A stretch of 8,572 bases of DNA from an uncultured Eubacteriales bacterium (GCA_900547565.1 URHI01000083.1:1-8572); one strand, 5' to 3'. Positions 1 to 6,824 are shown, counted from the first letter of the stretch. Translations and numbers: made by a program. The notes: a model not told the origin generated them from the sequence alone.

Positions 1-13
1 CTAACTATTATAA

Positions 14-52
14 AAAATCACTTTACCGCCTTTTGAGCAGTAAAGTGATTTT
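14..52 (-). terminator. Rho-independent terminator of the V-type ATPase operon
   Basis: A perfect 13-bp inverted repeat (14-26 pairs with 40-52) encloses a 13-base loop. Read on the minus strand, the second arm runs straight into a tract of six T residues and then AT-rich DNA, the classic intrinsic terminator layout. It begins about 50 bases after the stop codon of subunit D, so it ends the operon. The plus-strand reading also ends its stem in four T residues, so weak bidirectional activity for a convergent gene to the left is possible, but only 13 bases of that side are visible. Confidence 0.93.
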
Positions 53-101
53 CCTTCAGCAACAAAGGCTGCAATTTAAATCAGCCATGACCGCGCCGCA
101 G

Positions 102-773
102 TCATTCTTGCTCCTCGTCCTCAGTTCGCTGCGCCATAATTTTGGCCTCAAGCATCATGTCCTTGACCTTCATCAGACGCGTTGTGTTGCCGCGCTCGTT
201 TTCGTCCAGCTTCATGCGTATGGACTTCATGGTTTCAAGATACTGCGGCATCATGATGTACTCAAGCGCATTGACGCGGCGACGGGTCTTTTCAATTTCC
301 TGCGCCAGCAGCTGAGCAGTTTTTTCAAGCTCGGCCATGCGAACCAAGTCCTCAAGCAGGCCAGACAGCGCACGCAGTGAAGCATCAAGCTCACCGGAAG
401 TAAACGCCAACCCGTAGTTGCACGAATCGGCTCCTTCGCCTGAAAAGCGCGTTTTGAACTCCGGCACGGTGACACTCATGACATTTTTATAACTGACATC
501 AATGTGTCCCTCCCGGCCGGGCATGATAAGCGCCTCTACCAGCGTCTGCGGACTGCTGACCGCACTGGCCGCCGCAAAGCTGCCATAAACGCCTTCAAGT
601 CCCGCCTCCACACGCTCACGAAGCAGTTTATCTTCCCGGACTATGTCCAGAAACTTTTTCATCAGCTCGTCACGCTTATCCTTGAGCAGCTTGTGCCCGC
701 GGCGAGCGGTGTCATAACGGGCCTGTATTTTCTTTAGCTCCATTCGCGTCGGATTGACTCTGAGCTGTGCCAT
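102..773 (-). CDS. ntpD: V-type ATP synthase/ATPase subunit D (central rotor shaft)
   Basis: Subunit D is the long antiparallel coiled-coil shaft that turns inside the A3B3 head and, with F, passes torque to C and the K ring. The 223-residue product is a little longer than the usual 200-215. The N-terminal helix (about residues 5-60) carries the family block VNPTRMELKKIQ and then RRGHKLLKDKRDELMKKF. The C-terminal helix (about 135-205) has TRRRVNALEYIMMPQ and MKLDENERGNTTRLMKVKD, both hallmarks of the family. Residues about 80-125 form the head region that contacts F. The C-terminal tail is acidic (EDEEQE). The ATG is preceded by AAGGAG with 7-base spacing and lies 21 bases after the B stop. 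It is the last gene before the terminator. No truncation or frameshift is seen. Confidence 0.97.
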   Translation of the reverse strand: MAQLRVNPTRMELKKIQARYDTARRGHKLLKDKRDELMKKFLDIVREDKLLRERVEAGLEGVYGSFAAASAVSSPQTLVEALIMPGREGHIDVSYKNVMSVTVPEFKTRFSGEGADSCNYGLAFTSGELDASLRALSGLLEDLVRMAELEKTAQLLAQEIEKTRRRVNALEYIMMPQYLETMKSIRMKLDENERGNTTRLMKVKDMMLEAKIMAQRTEDEEQE

Positions 774-775
774 GA

Positions 776-791
776 CAGGACTCCTTTCCTG
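776..791 (-). promoter_or_regulatory. Shine-Dalgarno of subunit D inside a small hairpin loop
   Basis: A perfect 5-bp inverted repeat (CAGGA at 776-780, TCCTG at 787-791) frames a 6-base loop at 781-786. On the minus strand that loop is exactly AAGGAG, the ribosome binding site of subunit D, 7 bases from its ATG. The site is therefore strong in sequence but may be partly held in a hairpin. It sits in the short gap between B and D, so ribosomes finishing B could melt it. The repeat is seen directly; the regulatory effect is inferred, and a stem this short is only marginally stable. Confidence 0.5.
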
Positions 792-794
792 AAT

Positions 795-2174
795 TTAATC
801 CTTCTTGTCCCAGTATTTATCCAGCAGTGCCGGCTTGATACGCTTCATTTCACTGCGAGGCAGTATACGCAGCAGCTCCCAGCCGAGGTCAAGCGTCTGC
901 TCGATAGAGCGGTTTTCGTAAAATCCCTGATTGATATACCGCGCCTCAAATTCGTCGGCAAACTTGGCATAAAGCCGGTCGACCGGCGTCAGCGCGGCCT
1001 CGCCGAGCACCACCATAAGCTCCTTGGCCTCTTTGCCGCGTGCATAGGACGAAAACAGCTGATTCATGGTGTTGGCGTGATCCTCGCGCGTCTTGCCCGC
1101 GCCGATACCCTTATCCTTAAGACGTGACAGCGACGGCAGTACATCCACCGGCGGCATATATCCCTTGCGGTACATTTCACGTGACAGAATGATCTGTCCC
1201 TCGGTAATGTAGCCGGTCAGGTCGGGAATCGGGTGCGTTTTGTCGTCCTCGGGCATAGTCAGAATGGGTATCATGGTGATTGAGCCGTCCGAACCCATTT
1301 TACGTCCGGCGCGCTCGTACATAGTCGCAAGGTCGGTATACAGGTAGCCGGGATAGCCACGGCGGCCGGGAATTTCCTTGCGTGCGGCCGATACCTCACG
1401 CAGAGCCTCAGCGTAGTTTGTTATATCGGTCATTATGACCAACACGTGCATGTTGCAGTCGAACGCCAGATACTCTGCGGCAGTCAGCGCCATACGCGGC
1501 GTGGTAATACGCTCGATAGCCGGGTCGGACGCAAGGTTGACAAACATGACCGTACGGTCTATAGCTCCGGTGCGTTTGAAGTCCGAAATAAAGAAATCCG
1601 CCTCCTCAAACGTAATACCGATTGCCGCAAATACAACGGCGAATTTGGTCTCCTCACCGCCGCGCACCTTGGCCTGACGCGCTATCTGCGCTGCGAGATT
1701 GGCGTGCGGCAGACCTGAGCCCGAGAAGATCGGCAGCTTCTGACCGCGCACCAGTGTATTAAGTCCGTCGATAGTGGATACTCCCGTCTGAATGAACTCG
1801 GAAGGATAGTACCGGGCAGCGGGATTTATCGGCGTACCGTTGATATCCATATATTTGTCGGGGATCATTCTGGCGCCGCCGTCTGTCGGCTCTCCCATGC
1901 CGTTGAACACCCGACCCAGCATGCCCTGCGACACGCCCAGCTGCACGCTGTGACCGGTGAAGCGAACCTTGCTGTTGGCAAGGTTGATACCGGCGGCTGA
2001 GTCGAACAGCTGAACCAGCACATTACGGCCGTTGACCTCAAGCACACGGCAACGGCGCAACTCGCCGTTGGGCAGCTCAATTTCGCCCAGCTCGTCGTAC
2101 TTTACGCCCTCGACCTGCCGTATGAGCATAAGAGGTCCCGCGACTTCCTCGATTGTTTTATATTCTCTGATCAT
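795..2174 (-). CDS. ntpB: V-type ATP synthase/ATPase subunit B (non-catalytic nucleotide-binding)
   Basis: Subunit B alternates with A in the A3B3 hexamer and contributes residues to the catalytic site without hydrolysing ATP itself. From the chosen ATG it is 459 residues, the usual family length. The start reads MIREYKTIEEVAGPLML, the conserved N terminus. About residues 148-157 read PIFSGSGLPH, the degenerate loop where A has a true Walker A motif. ITFEEADFFISDF follows at about 187-199. R351, in PSLSRLKDKGIG, is the expected arginine finger (R350 in E. hirae). An in-frame ATG 21 bases upstream overlaps the stop of A, but it lacks a ribosome binding site and would add seven unconserved residues. 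The chosen ATG has AGGGGGA 9 bases before it. It lies 17 bases after A and 21 before D. Confidence 0.97.
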   Translation of the reverse strand: MIREYKTIEEVAGPLMLIRQVEGVKYDELGEIELPNGELRRCRVLEVNGRNVLVQLFDSAAGINLANSKVRFTGHSVQLGVSQGMLGRVFNGMGEPTDGGARMIPDKYMDINGTPINPAARYYPSEFIQTGVSTIDGLNTLVRGQKLPIFSGSGLPHANLAAQIARQAKVRGGEETKFAVVFAAIGITFEEADFFISDFKRTGAIDRTVMFVNLASDPAIERITTPRMALTAAEYLAFDCNMHVLVIMTDITNYAEALREVSAARKEIPGRRGYPGYLYTDLATMYERAGRKMGSDGSITMIPILTMPEDDKTHPIPDLTGYITEGQIILSREMYRKGYMPPVDVLPSLSRLKDKGIGAGKTREDHANTMNQLFSSYARGKEAKELMVVLGEAALTPVDRLYAKFADEFEARYINQGFYENRSIEQTLDLGWELLRILPRSEMKRIKPALLDKYWDKKD

Positions 2175-2183
2175 TTTGCAATT

Positions 2184-2190
2184 TCCCCCT
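2184..2190 (-). promoter_or_regulatory. Ribosome binding site that decides the start of subunit B
   Basis: On the minus strand this reads AGGGGGA, 9 bases before the ATG at 2172-2174. It supports that start over the ATG at 2193-2195, which overlaps the stop codon of subunit A and has no purine-rich site at a suitable distance. Confidence 0.8.
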
Positions 2191-2191
2191 G

Positions 2192-3961
2192 TCATTCGGC
2201 GCTCTGTGCCACCAGCTCATTGAGCTGAGCGGTTATCTGCTGCCGAATGTTGTCGAACTCGGCACGGTAGCTGTCGGTCGACAGCTCCTTGGCGCGTCCT
2301 ATCTTTTCGCGCACCGGCAGCTCAGACACCTTCTGAATGTCGGCTCCGGCGGCAATGGCGGCTCTTGCCTTATCCTCAAAGAAGAAGATAAGCGCCAGCA
2401 GGTCATGCTGCTTTTCCAGCGGGCAATAGCTGTCGAACTCGCCCATAGCGTCCTGCTGCAAAAAGTCCTCGCGTATGGAGCGTGCTACCTCAAGCGTCAG
2501 GCGGTCGTCGGCCGACAGCGCGTCGATACCGACCAGCTTGACTATCTCGTCCAAGCTGCTTTCCTCCTGAAGTGTTTTCATGCACCGTGCAATGTTTGTG
2601 TTCCAGTCGGCGGCCACATTTTCGGCAAACCAGCCGGATAGCCGGTCACGGTAAAGCGAGTATGAGTTAAGCCAGTTGATAGCCGGGAAGTGACGGCGGT
2701 AAGCCAGCTGAGCATCAAGCCCCCAGAACACCTTGACTATACGCAGTGTTGCCTGCGTGACCGGTTCGGAGATATCGCCGCCCGCAGGAGAGACCGCGCC
2801 GATAGCCGACAATGCGCCCTGCCGTTTGTCCGAGCCAAGGCACACCACCTTACCGGCACGCTCGTAGAACTGAGCAAGACGTGTGGTAAGGTAAGCGGGA
2901 TAGCCTTCTTCGCCGGGCATTTCCTCAAGTCGTCCCGACATCTCGCGCAAAGCCTCTGCCCAGCGGGAGGTCGAGTCGGCGATAACAGCCACAGCGTATC
3001 CCATATCTCTGAAATATTCTGCAATGGTTATGCCGGTATAGACCGACGCCTCACGCGCGGCAACAGGCATATCCGAAGTATTTGCAATAAGAACCGTTCT
3101 CTCCATCAGCGACTTGCCCGTTTTGGGGTCGATGATCTCGGGGAACTCACGGAGCACGTCGGTCATCTCATTGCCGCGCTCACCGCAACCGATGTAAACC
3201 ACAAGGTCAACGTCGCTCCACTTGGCCAGCTGATGCTGAACGACCGTTTTACCCGAGCCGAAAGGTCCGGGAATACAGGCCGTACCTCCGCGCGCTATGG
3301 GAAACAGCGAGTCAACATTGCGCTGACCTGTCACCATAGGCTCAACGGGGGGCAGCTTTTCAATATACGGCCGCGCGACACGCACCGGCCATTTCTGCAT
3401 AAGCGTTATGTCCTCAAGCGAGCCGTCGGCAAGTCTCAGCCGGCCTATGCGGTCGGTAACCGTGAAATCTCCCTCTCTCAGCTCCTCGATAACGCCAGCC
3501 TTTTTAGGCGGCACCATTATGACGTGTCTTATTACATCAGTTTCCCGGACGTACCCGTAAATATCTCCGCCCGACACGGTATCACCGAATTTGGCGGCAG
3601 GCACAAAGTGCCACTTGCGTTCGCGGTCAAGCGCCGGCTCCTCGACGCCCCGCACCAGGTTTGAGCCTGTTTTCTCGCGCATGGTTTCCAGCGGGCGCTG
3701 GATACCGTCGTAAATATTCTTTACCAGACCCGGCCCCAGCTCCACAGACAGGGGAGCGCCGGTGGACACCACCTTGTCGCCGCGTCCTATACCTGCGGTC
3801 TCCTCGTAGACCTGAATGGAAGCCCGGTCACCGTGCATTTCGATTATTTCGCCGATAAGCCGGTTTTCGCCGACTCTCACAACGTCGAACATGTTTGCCT
3901 CACGCATACCCTCGGCCACCACCAACGGTCCGGAAACCTTCAATATCTTTCCTTCAACCAT
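2192..3961 (-). CDS. ntpA: V-type ATP synthase/ATPase subunit A (catalytic)
   Basis: This is the ATP-hydrolysing or ATP-synthesising subunit of the cytoplasmic head, present in three copies. At 589 residues it is the normal length. The N-terminal beta-barrel (about 1-70) opens with the family start KVSGPLVVAEGM. The A-specific bulge (non-homologous region, about 110-190) is present. The Walker A loop is GPFGSGKT at 232-239. GCGERGNEM follows at 258-266, with the catalytic glutamate E261. The Walker B region, VAVIADSTSRWAEAL, begins at about 324, followed by the conserved MPGEEGYPAYLTTRLA. The helical C-terminal domain completes it. The ATG follows a 54-base gap after F; an in-frame stop two codons upstream rules out a longer form. 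The nearest purine-rich stretch (AAGAAAGG, 3976-3983) is 14 bases from the ATG, a long spacing. Confidence 0.98.
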   Translation of the reverse strand: MVEGKILKVSGPLVVAEGMREANMFDVVRVGENRLIGEIIEMHGDRASIQVYEETAGIGRGDKVVSTGAPLSVELGPGLVKNIYDGIQRPLETMREKTGSNLVRGVEEPALDRERKWHFVPAAKFGDTVSGGDIYGYVRETDVIRHVIMVPPKKAGVIEELREGDFTVTDRIGRLRLADGSLEDITLMQKWPVRVARPYIEKLPPVEPMVTGQRNVDSLFPIARGGTACIPGPFGSGKTVVQHQLAKWSDVDLVVYIGCGERGNEMTDVLREFPEIIDPKTGKSLMERTVLIANTSDMPVAAREASVYTGITIAEYFRDMGYAVAVIADSTSRWAEALREMSGRLEEMPGEEGYPAYLTTRLAQFYERAGKVVCLGSDKRQGALSAIGAVSPAGGDISEPVTQATLRIVKVFWGLDAQLAYRRHFPAINWLNSYSLYRDRLSGWFAENVAADWNTNIARCMKTLQEESSLDEIVKLVGIDALSADDRLTLEVARSIREDFLQQDAMGEFDSYCPLEKQHDLLALIFFFEDKARAAIAAGADIQKVSELPVREKIGRAKELSTDSYRAEFDNIRQQITAQLNELVAQSAE

Positions 3962-3984
3962 AATTTAATGCTACGCCTTTCTTA

Positions 3985-4011
3985 TCTGTTTGTCCTCACG
4001 CGCCAAACAGA
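3985..4011 (-). promoter_or_regulatory. Intercistronic hairpin between subunits F and A
   Basis: A perfect 8-bp inverted repeat (3985-3992 with 4004-4011; TCTGTTTG and CAAACAGA) encloses an 11-base loop. It fills most of the 54-base gap upstream of A. No T tract follows on the minus strand, so it is not a terminator. A stem-loop at this place could mark an mRNA processing or stabilising site that raises the amount of A and B, each needed in three copies per complex, over F, needed once. The repeat is seen; the role is inferred. Confidence 0.5.
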
Positions 4012-4015
4012 CCGT

Positions 4016-4336
4016 TTAATTTTTGAATATGATGTCGGCACCTACGGCGCGTTCAACCGCGTTGCGTATTGCGGCCATGCCGTAGCCGGTATTCCCGGAC
4101 TGTCCGGGTATGGATATGATAGCGGGCAGAGGTGCATCGCGGTAACGCTCGCATTCGTCCTCAAGCTCTGCCGCATAATTCTCCACAAGGAATATGACCG
4201 CGTACTCGCCGCTCTTTACCAGCCGGTGCAGTATGCGTCCGGCCTCCTCGGCGCTCGCCGCCTCGTGAACGGCAAAACCGAGTGACATAAAGCCCAGCAC
4301 GCTGTCCCGCTCGCCGATGATCCCAATTTTATACAT
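4016..4336 (-). CDS. ntpG: V-type ATP synthase/ATPase subunit F (central rotor)
   Basis: Subunit F is a small alpha/beta protein that binds the shaft subunit D and helps link hydrolysis to rotation. At 106 residues it has the standard length. It starts MYKIGIIGERDSVLGFMSLGF, a variant of the family pattern with the G(D/E)RDSVLGF core. It has the central IFLVEN strand at about 48-53, the IPGQSGNTGYGM segment at about 76-87, and ends with the expected VERAVGADI helix. Its ATG overlaps the end of C by 8 bases and has GAGGG (4343-4347) 6 bases upstream, so translation is probably coupled to C, matching their 1:1 ratio. In E. hirae this subunit is NtpG; other annotations call it subunit F or AtpF. 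Do not confuse it with E. hirae NtpF, the stalk protein. Confidence 0.96.
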   Translation of the reverse strand: MYKIGIIGERDSVLGFMSLGFAVHEAASAEEAGRILHRLVKSGEYAVIFLVENYAAELEDECERYRDAPLPAIISIPGQSGNTGYGMAAIRNAVERAVGADIIFKN

Positions 4337-5399
4337 ACATATCCCTCAGCCTTTCCCGGATAAGGGCGATATCCTGACCGGCGTCCTTACCCGCCATGAT
4401 TATGCGGAGGTTCTTGATGCCGTACTCCAGCGCCGCGAGATAGGCGGTCGCCAGCTCGGCACCAAAGGGGAGCCATTTTGCCCCGCGAATAAAGTCCATC
4501 ATTACAGCATCTGCGGCGCGCTCGCAATCGGCCAGCGACGACGTCTTGCCGCATTTTGCCGCCAGCGCAACACAGCACTCCGGAGCGGCGCCGGTCCTGC
4601 CTGTTTGCTTTTCCGCTCCCACGCCGGCTGTCTTGGTCTGCGTACCGGAAAGAAAGCTCCACAGCGCCGTCTCGCCGCCCTCACAGACAGCAAGCCATTG
4701 CTGTTTTTCCACCTCTCCGCCTTCAAGCAGTGCTTGTTCAAGCAGCTGCAGACCACGGTCACCGCCCATTCTCAGCACCCGCAGGCACATGAGTGCGTTG
4801 GTCAGATCCGCCGTTTTGCTTACATATTGAATCGCAAACGGCACTCCCGACGCGCGAGCGGTCTCGGCCATGTCCGCATAGCAGGCGCGGTCGAGTATCA
4901 GGTCAATGCACTGTGCATCGGCCGTGCGCAGATAGGTTTCACGCGCAAGCGCCGCCGCCTCTGCCATGTGCTGCGGCAGCAAACTGAAATCGTTGGCGTC
5001 CACCGCAGCTTTGAGCTGTTCCACCGGAACGCTTGCCGCCGCTGACAGCATGCCGTCCGGCTCGACTCCGCGCGCGTGGCACTTGAGCAGTGATTTTATG
5101 TTGTTGCAATCGTATTTGTACTGTAAAAACCGTACTGCCTCCGGCGTCGGAAGCATTTCGGTCACGTCACGAAAGGCGTCCTCAAGCATTGTCATAAGCG
5201 ACGCCTCGCGGTCAACCCGCGTGCCGTCCGGTCCCTGCACCGTTATTATTCTGCAACCGAATTCGTTCAGCGAGTTCAGTATGTCGTCCGAAGAGCGCGC
5301 GCCGAGAAATTTCTCGCACGCCTCGGCACTGAGCATACGGTTCTCCATAGCGCGGATACGCGCCGAGCTGAACATATACGCGGTGTCGTCATATCTCAT
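4329..5399 (-). CDS. ntpC: V-type ATP synthase/ATPase subunit C (rotor socket, d-like)
   Basis: Subunit C (like eukaryotic subunit d) is a funnel-shaped, all-helical protein that sits on the K ring and receives the tip of the D/F shaft. The 356-residue product is slightly longer than the usual 325-345. The N terminus has the family pattern AYMFSSARIRAMENRML (8-24). KYDCNNIKSLLK follows at 95-106. The C terminus carries the diagnostic FGAELATAYLAALEYGIKN (312-330), then LRIIMAGK and the terminal RERLRDMYV. Residues about 253-274 are a K/T/G/A-rich, low-complexity stretch that looks inserted relative to relatives I recall. AGGTG (5407-5411) lies 7 bases before the ATG. Upstream is the longest gap of the operon (149 bases, after E); downstream it overlaps F by 8 bases. 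Confidence 0.95.
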   Translation of the reverse strand: MRYDDTAYMFSSARIRAMENRMLSAEACEKFLGARSSDDILNSLNEFGCRIITVQGPDGTRVDREASLMTMLEDAFRDVTEMLPTPEAVRFLQYKYDCNNIKSLLKCHARGVEPDGMLSAAASVPVEQLKAAVDANDFSLLPQHMAEAAALARETYLRTADAQCIDLILDRACYADMAETARASGVPFAIQYVSKTADLTNALMCLRVLRMGGDRGLQLLEQALLEGGEVEKQQWLAVCEGGETALWSFLSGTQTKTAGVGAEKQTGRTGAAPECCVALAAKCGKTSSLADCERAADAVMMDFIRGAKWLPFGAELATAYLAALEYGIKNLRIIMAGKDAGQDIALIRERLRDMYV

Positions 5400-5548
5400 T
5401 CAAATGCACCTGCCTTACGTGGTTTTGTCTTGTTTGTGGATTGGATGGCTACCGGCTCCACATGGCCTACCGCGGCTCGTCAGTCACGTCTGCAGCACGG
5501 CTCTGCACCGGGATCACACGACGGTGTGTCACTCACCTGTGACTACTG
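5400..5548 (-). other. 149-base E-C intergenic region with clustered inverted repeats
   Basis: This is the only gap over 60 bases inside the operon. Three short perfect stems lie side by side: 5491-5495/5503-5507 (TGCAG/CTGCA), 5515-5519/5524-5528 (CACAC/GTGTG) and 5528-5532/5539-5543 (GTCAC/GTGAC). A possible 6-bp closing stem, 5482-5487/5539-5544, would compete with the last of these. There is also a near-direct repeat, GGCTACCG at 5447-5454 and GGCCTACCG at 5464-5472. No T tract follows the stems on the minus strand, and I see no convincing -35/-10 pair. The longest start-to-stop reading I found on the minus strand in this gap is about 13 codons, without a ribosome binding site. It may be a structured leader for C, an RNA processing site or a small repeat remnant. 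Confidence 0.5.
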
Positions 5549-6220
5549 TCATTTGGCGAAAAGCACCTCGCACACCGCGGACTCAAGCTCATCTCTCAAG
5601 CCTTCCATAATCATGCTGACCGAACAGTTGATCTCAACGTCTCCGTATCGGAGTATAATGCCGCCGTCAATGTCTGCGGTACTGTCGGACAGCTTCAGCT
5701 TATCTACCGTCTCCCGGTCGACACGTCCTGCAAGCAGATTGCGGGCATTGTTTATCACGTCCCGTCCGCACGTGACCTTGTCGTGTGCATTGAGTATCAG
5801 CTCGTAGTGCTCGATGACCGGCATATCGTCGTCGCCGTACAGCTCGCGGTTTACCCGCTCGGTTTCTATCTGCTCCCGGAAGGCCGAGCAGGCAAGACGC
5901 GTCAGCAGATCGGTGTATTCCTTGGCAGGCAGCCCGAGCAAACGGTTTTTTGCCCGCTCGAACGCAGCGTCCACAAGACGGCTGCGTGCCGTCATCATAA
6001 TATTTCTTTTTTCCATGGCCGCAGAGGACTTGGCACGGGAGATAATGTCGTTGGCCTCTCTCTCGGCCTCATCGCCCAGCGCGGCGCAAAGCTGTGTCCG
6101 GCGTTGCTCGAACTCGGCATTTATCTGCCGGCACTGCGCCTCGGCCGCCTCAATCGTACGGTCGGCGTCCTGCCTGGCATCTGAGAGTATACCGGAGGTT
6201 ATTTTATCAAGTCCTGTCAT
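5549..6220 (-). CDS. ntpE: V-type ATP synthase/ATPase subunit E (peripheral stalk)
   Basis: Subunit E pairs with a small coiled-coil partner (G/H) to form the peripheral stalks that hold the A3B3 head to subunit I. The product is 223 residues, slightly longer than the usual 190-210. The N terminus, MTGLDKITSGILSDA, is typical, and residues about 10-95 form a long, charged, coiled-coil helix. The C-terminal globular domain ends with the conserved pattern DGGIILRYGDVEINCS (185-200) and ELESAVCEVLF, so the protein is complete. The ATG lies 12 bases after the K stop, but no clear ribosome binding site precedes it. Translation may depend on coupling to K. Its usual partner gene is not in the window. 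Confidence 0.95.
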   Translation of the reverse strand: MTGLDKITSGILSDARQDADRTIEAAEAQCRQINAEFEQRRTQLCAALGDEAEREANDIISRAKSSAAMEKRNIMMTARSRLVDAAFERAKNRLLGLPAKEYTDLLTRLACSAFREQIETERVNRELYGDDDMPVIEHYELILNAHDKVTCGRDVINNARNLLAGRVDRETVDKLKLSDSTADIDGGIILRYGDVEINCSVSMIMEGLRDELESAVCEVLFAK

Positions 6221-6232
6221 GCCGTAAGTTTA

Positions 6233-6814
6233 TCAGCCGATAGGGGCAAACAGAACCAGGAACAGCGAAACAACCAGTGCGAATATGGCATAAAGCTCAA
6301 CCAGACCGGCAGAGGTAATGGATTTACCGCTCGCATCGGGCTGTTTGGCCATGAGCGTGATGCCTGCGGCCGCGACTCTGCCCTGTCTGAGCGCAGAGAA
6401 GAAACCGACGATAGCGACGGGAAGCGAAGCGAAAATGAAATACATACCCTGTGCAAAGGTCAGCTCGGGGACAGTGCCGCCGATAAAGCCCAGCTTAATA
6501 ATCATAACAAACGCAGTGATAAAGCCGTAAAGTCCCTGCGTGCCGGGAAGCGCCTGAAGAATGACAGCCTTACCGAACAGCGAAGGATTTTCTGCCATAA
6601 GACCCGCAACGGCCTCACCTGACTTGCTGACGGCCTTAGCCGAACCAAGTCCCGCCACTATCATAGCGATGGCGATACCGACCAGCGCCAGATTAAGTCC
6701 CGAGGTCAGATCCTTGACAAAGTCCATAAATCTGTATCTGACCACGTCATTGCCGGCTACCGTAGTAACCATGTCATTTGCGGCTGTAAGCGCGCCTACC
6801 AAGAAAGTTCCCAT
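6233..6814 (-). CDS. ntpK: V-type ATP synthase/ATPase subunit K (rotor-ring proteolipid, probable Na+ type)
   Basis: Subunit K forms the membrane rotor ring. The 193-residue product has two tandem helical hairpins (four membrane segments at about 40-62, 82-107, 121-142 and 165-190), as in E. hirae NtpK (156 residues). Residues known to bind Na+ in NtpK have clear counterparts: L89, T92, Q93 and Y96 in LPGTQGLYG, Q144 in RQGRVAAAG, and the ion-carrying E173 in VELYAI. The glutamate is present only in the second hairpin, as expected. About 36 residues precede the first helix and are not part of the usual family N terminus. The first ATG has AAGGAG (6825-6830) 10 bases before it, while internal Met codons (15 and 30) lack such a site, so the long form is favoured. 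Confidence 0.96.
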   Translation of the reverse strand: MGTFLVGALTAANDMVTTVAGNDVVRYRFMDFVKDLTSGLNLALVGIAIAMIVAGLGSAKAVSKSGEAVAGLMAENPSLFGKAVILQALPGTQGLYGFITAFVMIIKLGFIGGTVPELTFAQGMYFIFASLPVAIVGFFSALRQGRVAAAGITLMAKQPDASGKSITSAGLVELYAIFALVVSLFLVLFAPIG

Positions 6815-6824
6815 TGTTATTTTA

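Noticed and set aside
1..101. Start of another gene at the left edge
   Set aside because: Only the terminator and AT-rich sequence are seen. The plus-strand frame starting at 33 begins inside the terminator and runs antisense to D.
2172..2195. Upstream ATG of subunit B overlapping the A stop (ATGA)
   Set aside because: It would add seven unconserved residues and has no ribosome binding site. The next ATG has AGGGGGA 9 bases away and gives the family N terminus.
2690..3664. Open frame of 324 codons on the plus strand opposite subunit A
   Set aside because: It lies wholly antisense to the catalytic subunit, whose reading frame carries every expected motif. The antisense product looks like no known family.
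5482..5544. Terminator within the E-C gap
   Set aside because: The stems are short and no run of T follows them on the minus strand, and the operon clearly continues through C, F, A, B and D.
5400..5548. Small gene hidden between E and C
   Set aside because: On the minus strand I found only readings of about 13 codons or fewer, with no ribosome binding site. A plus-strand frame crossing the gap is the antisense shadow of C and E.
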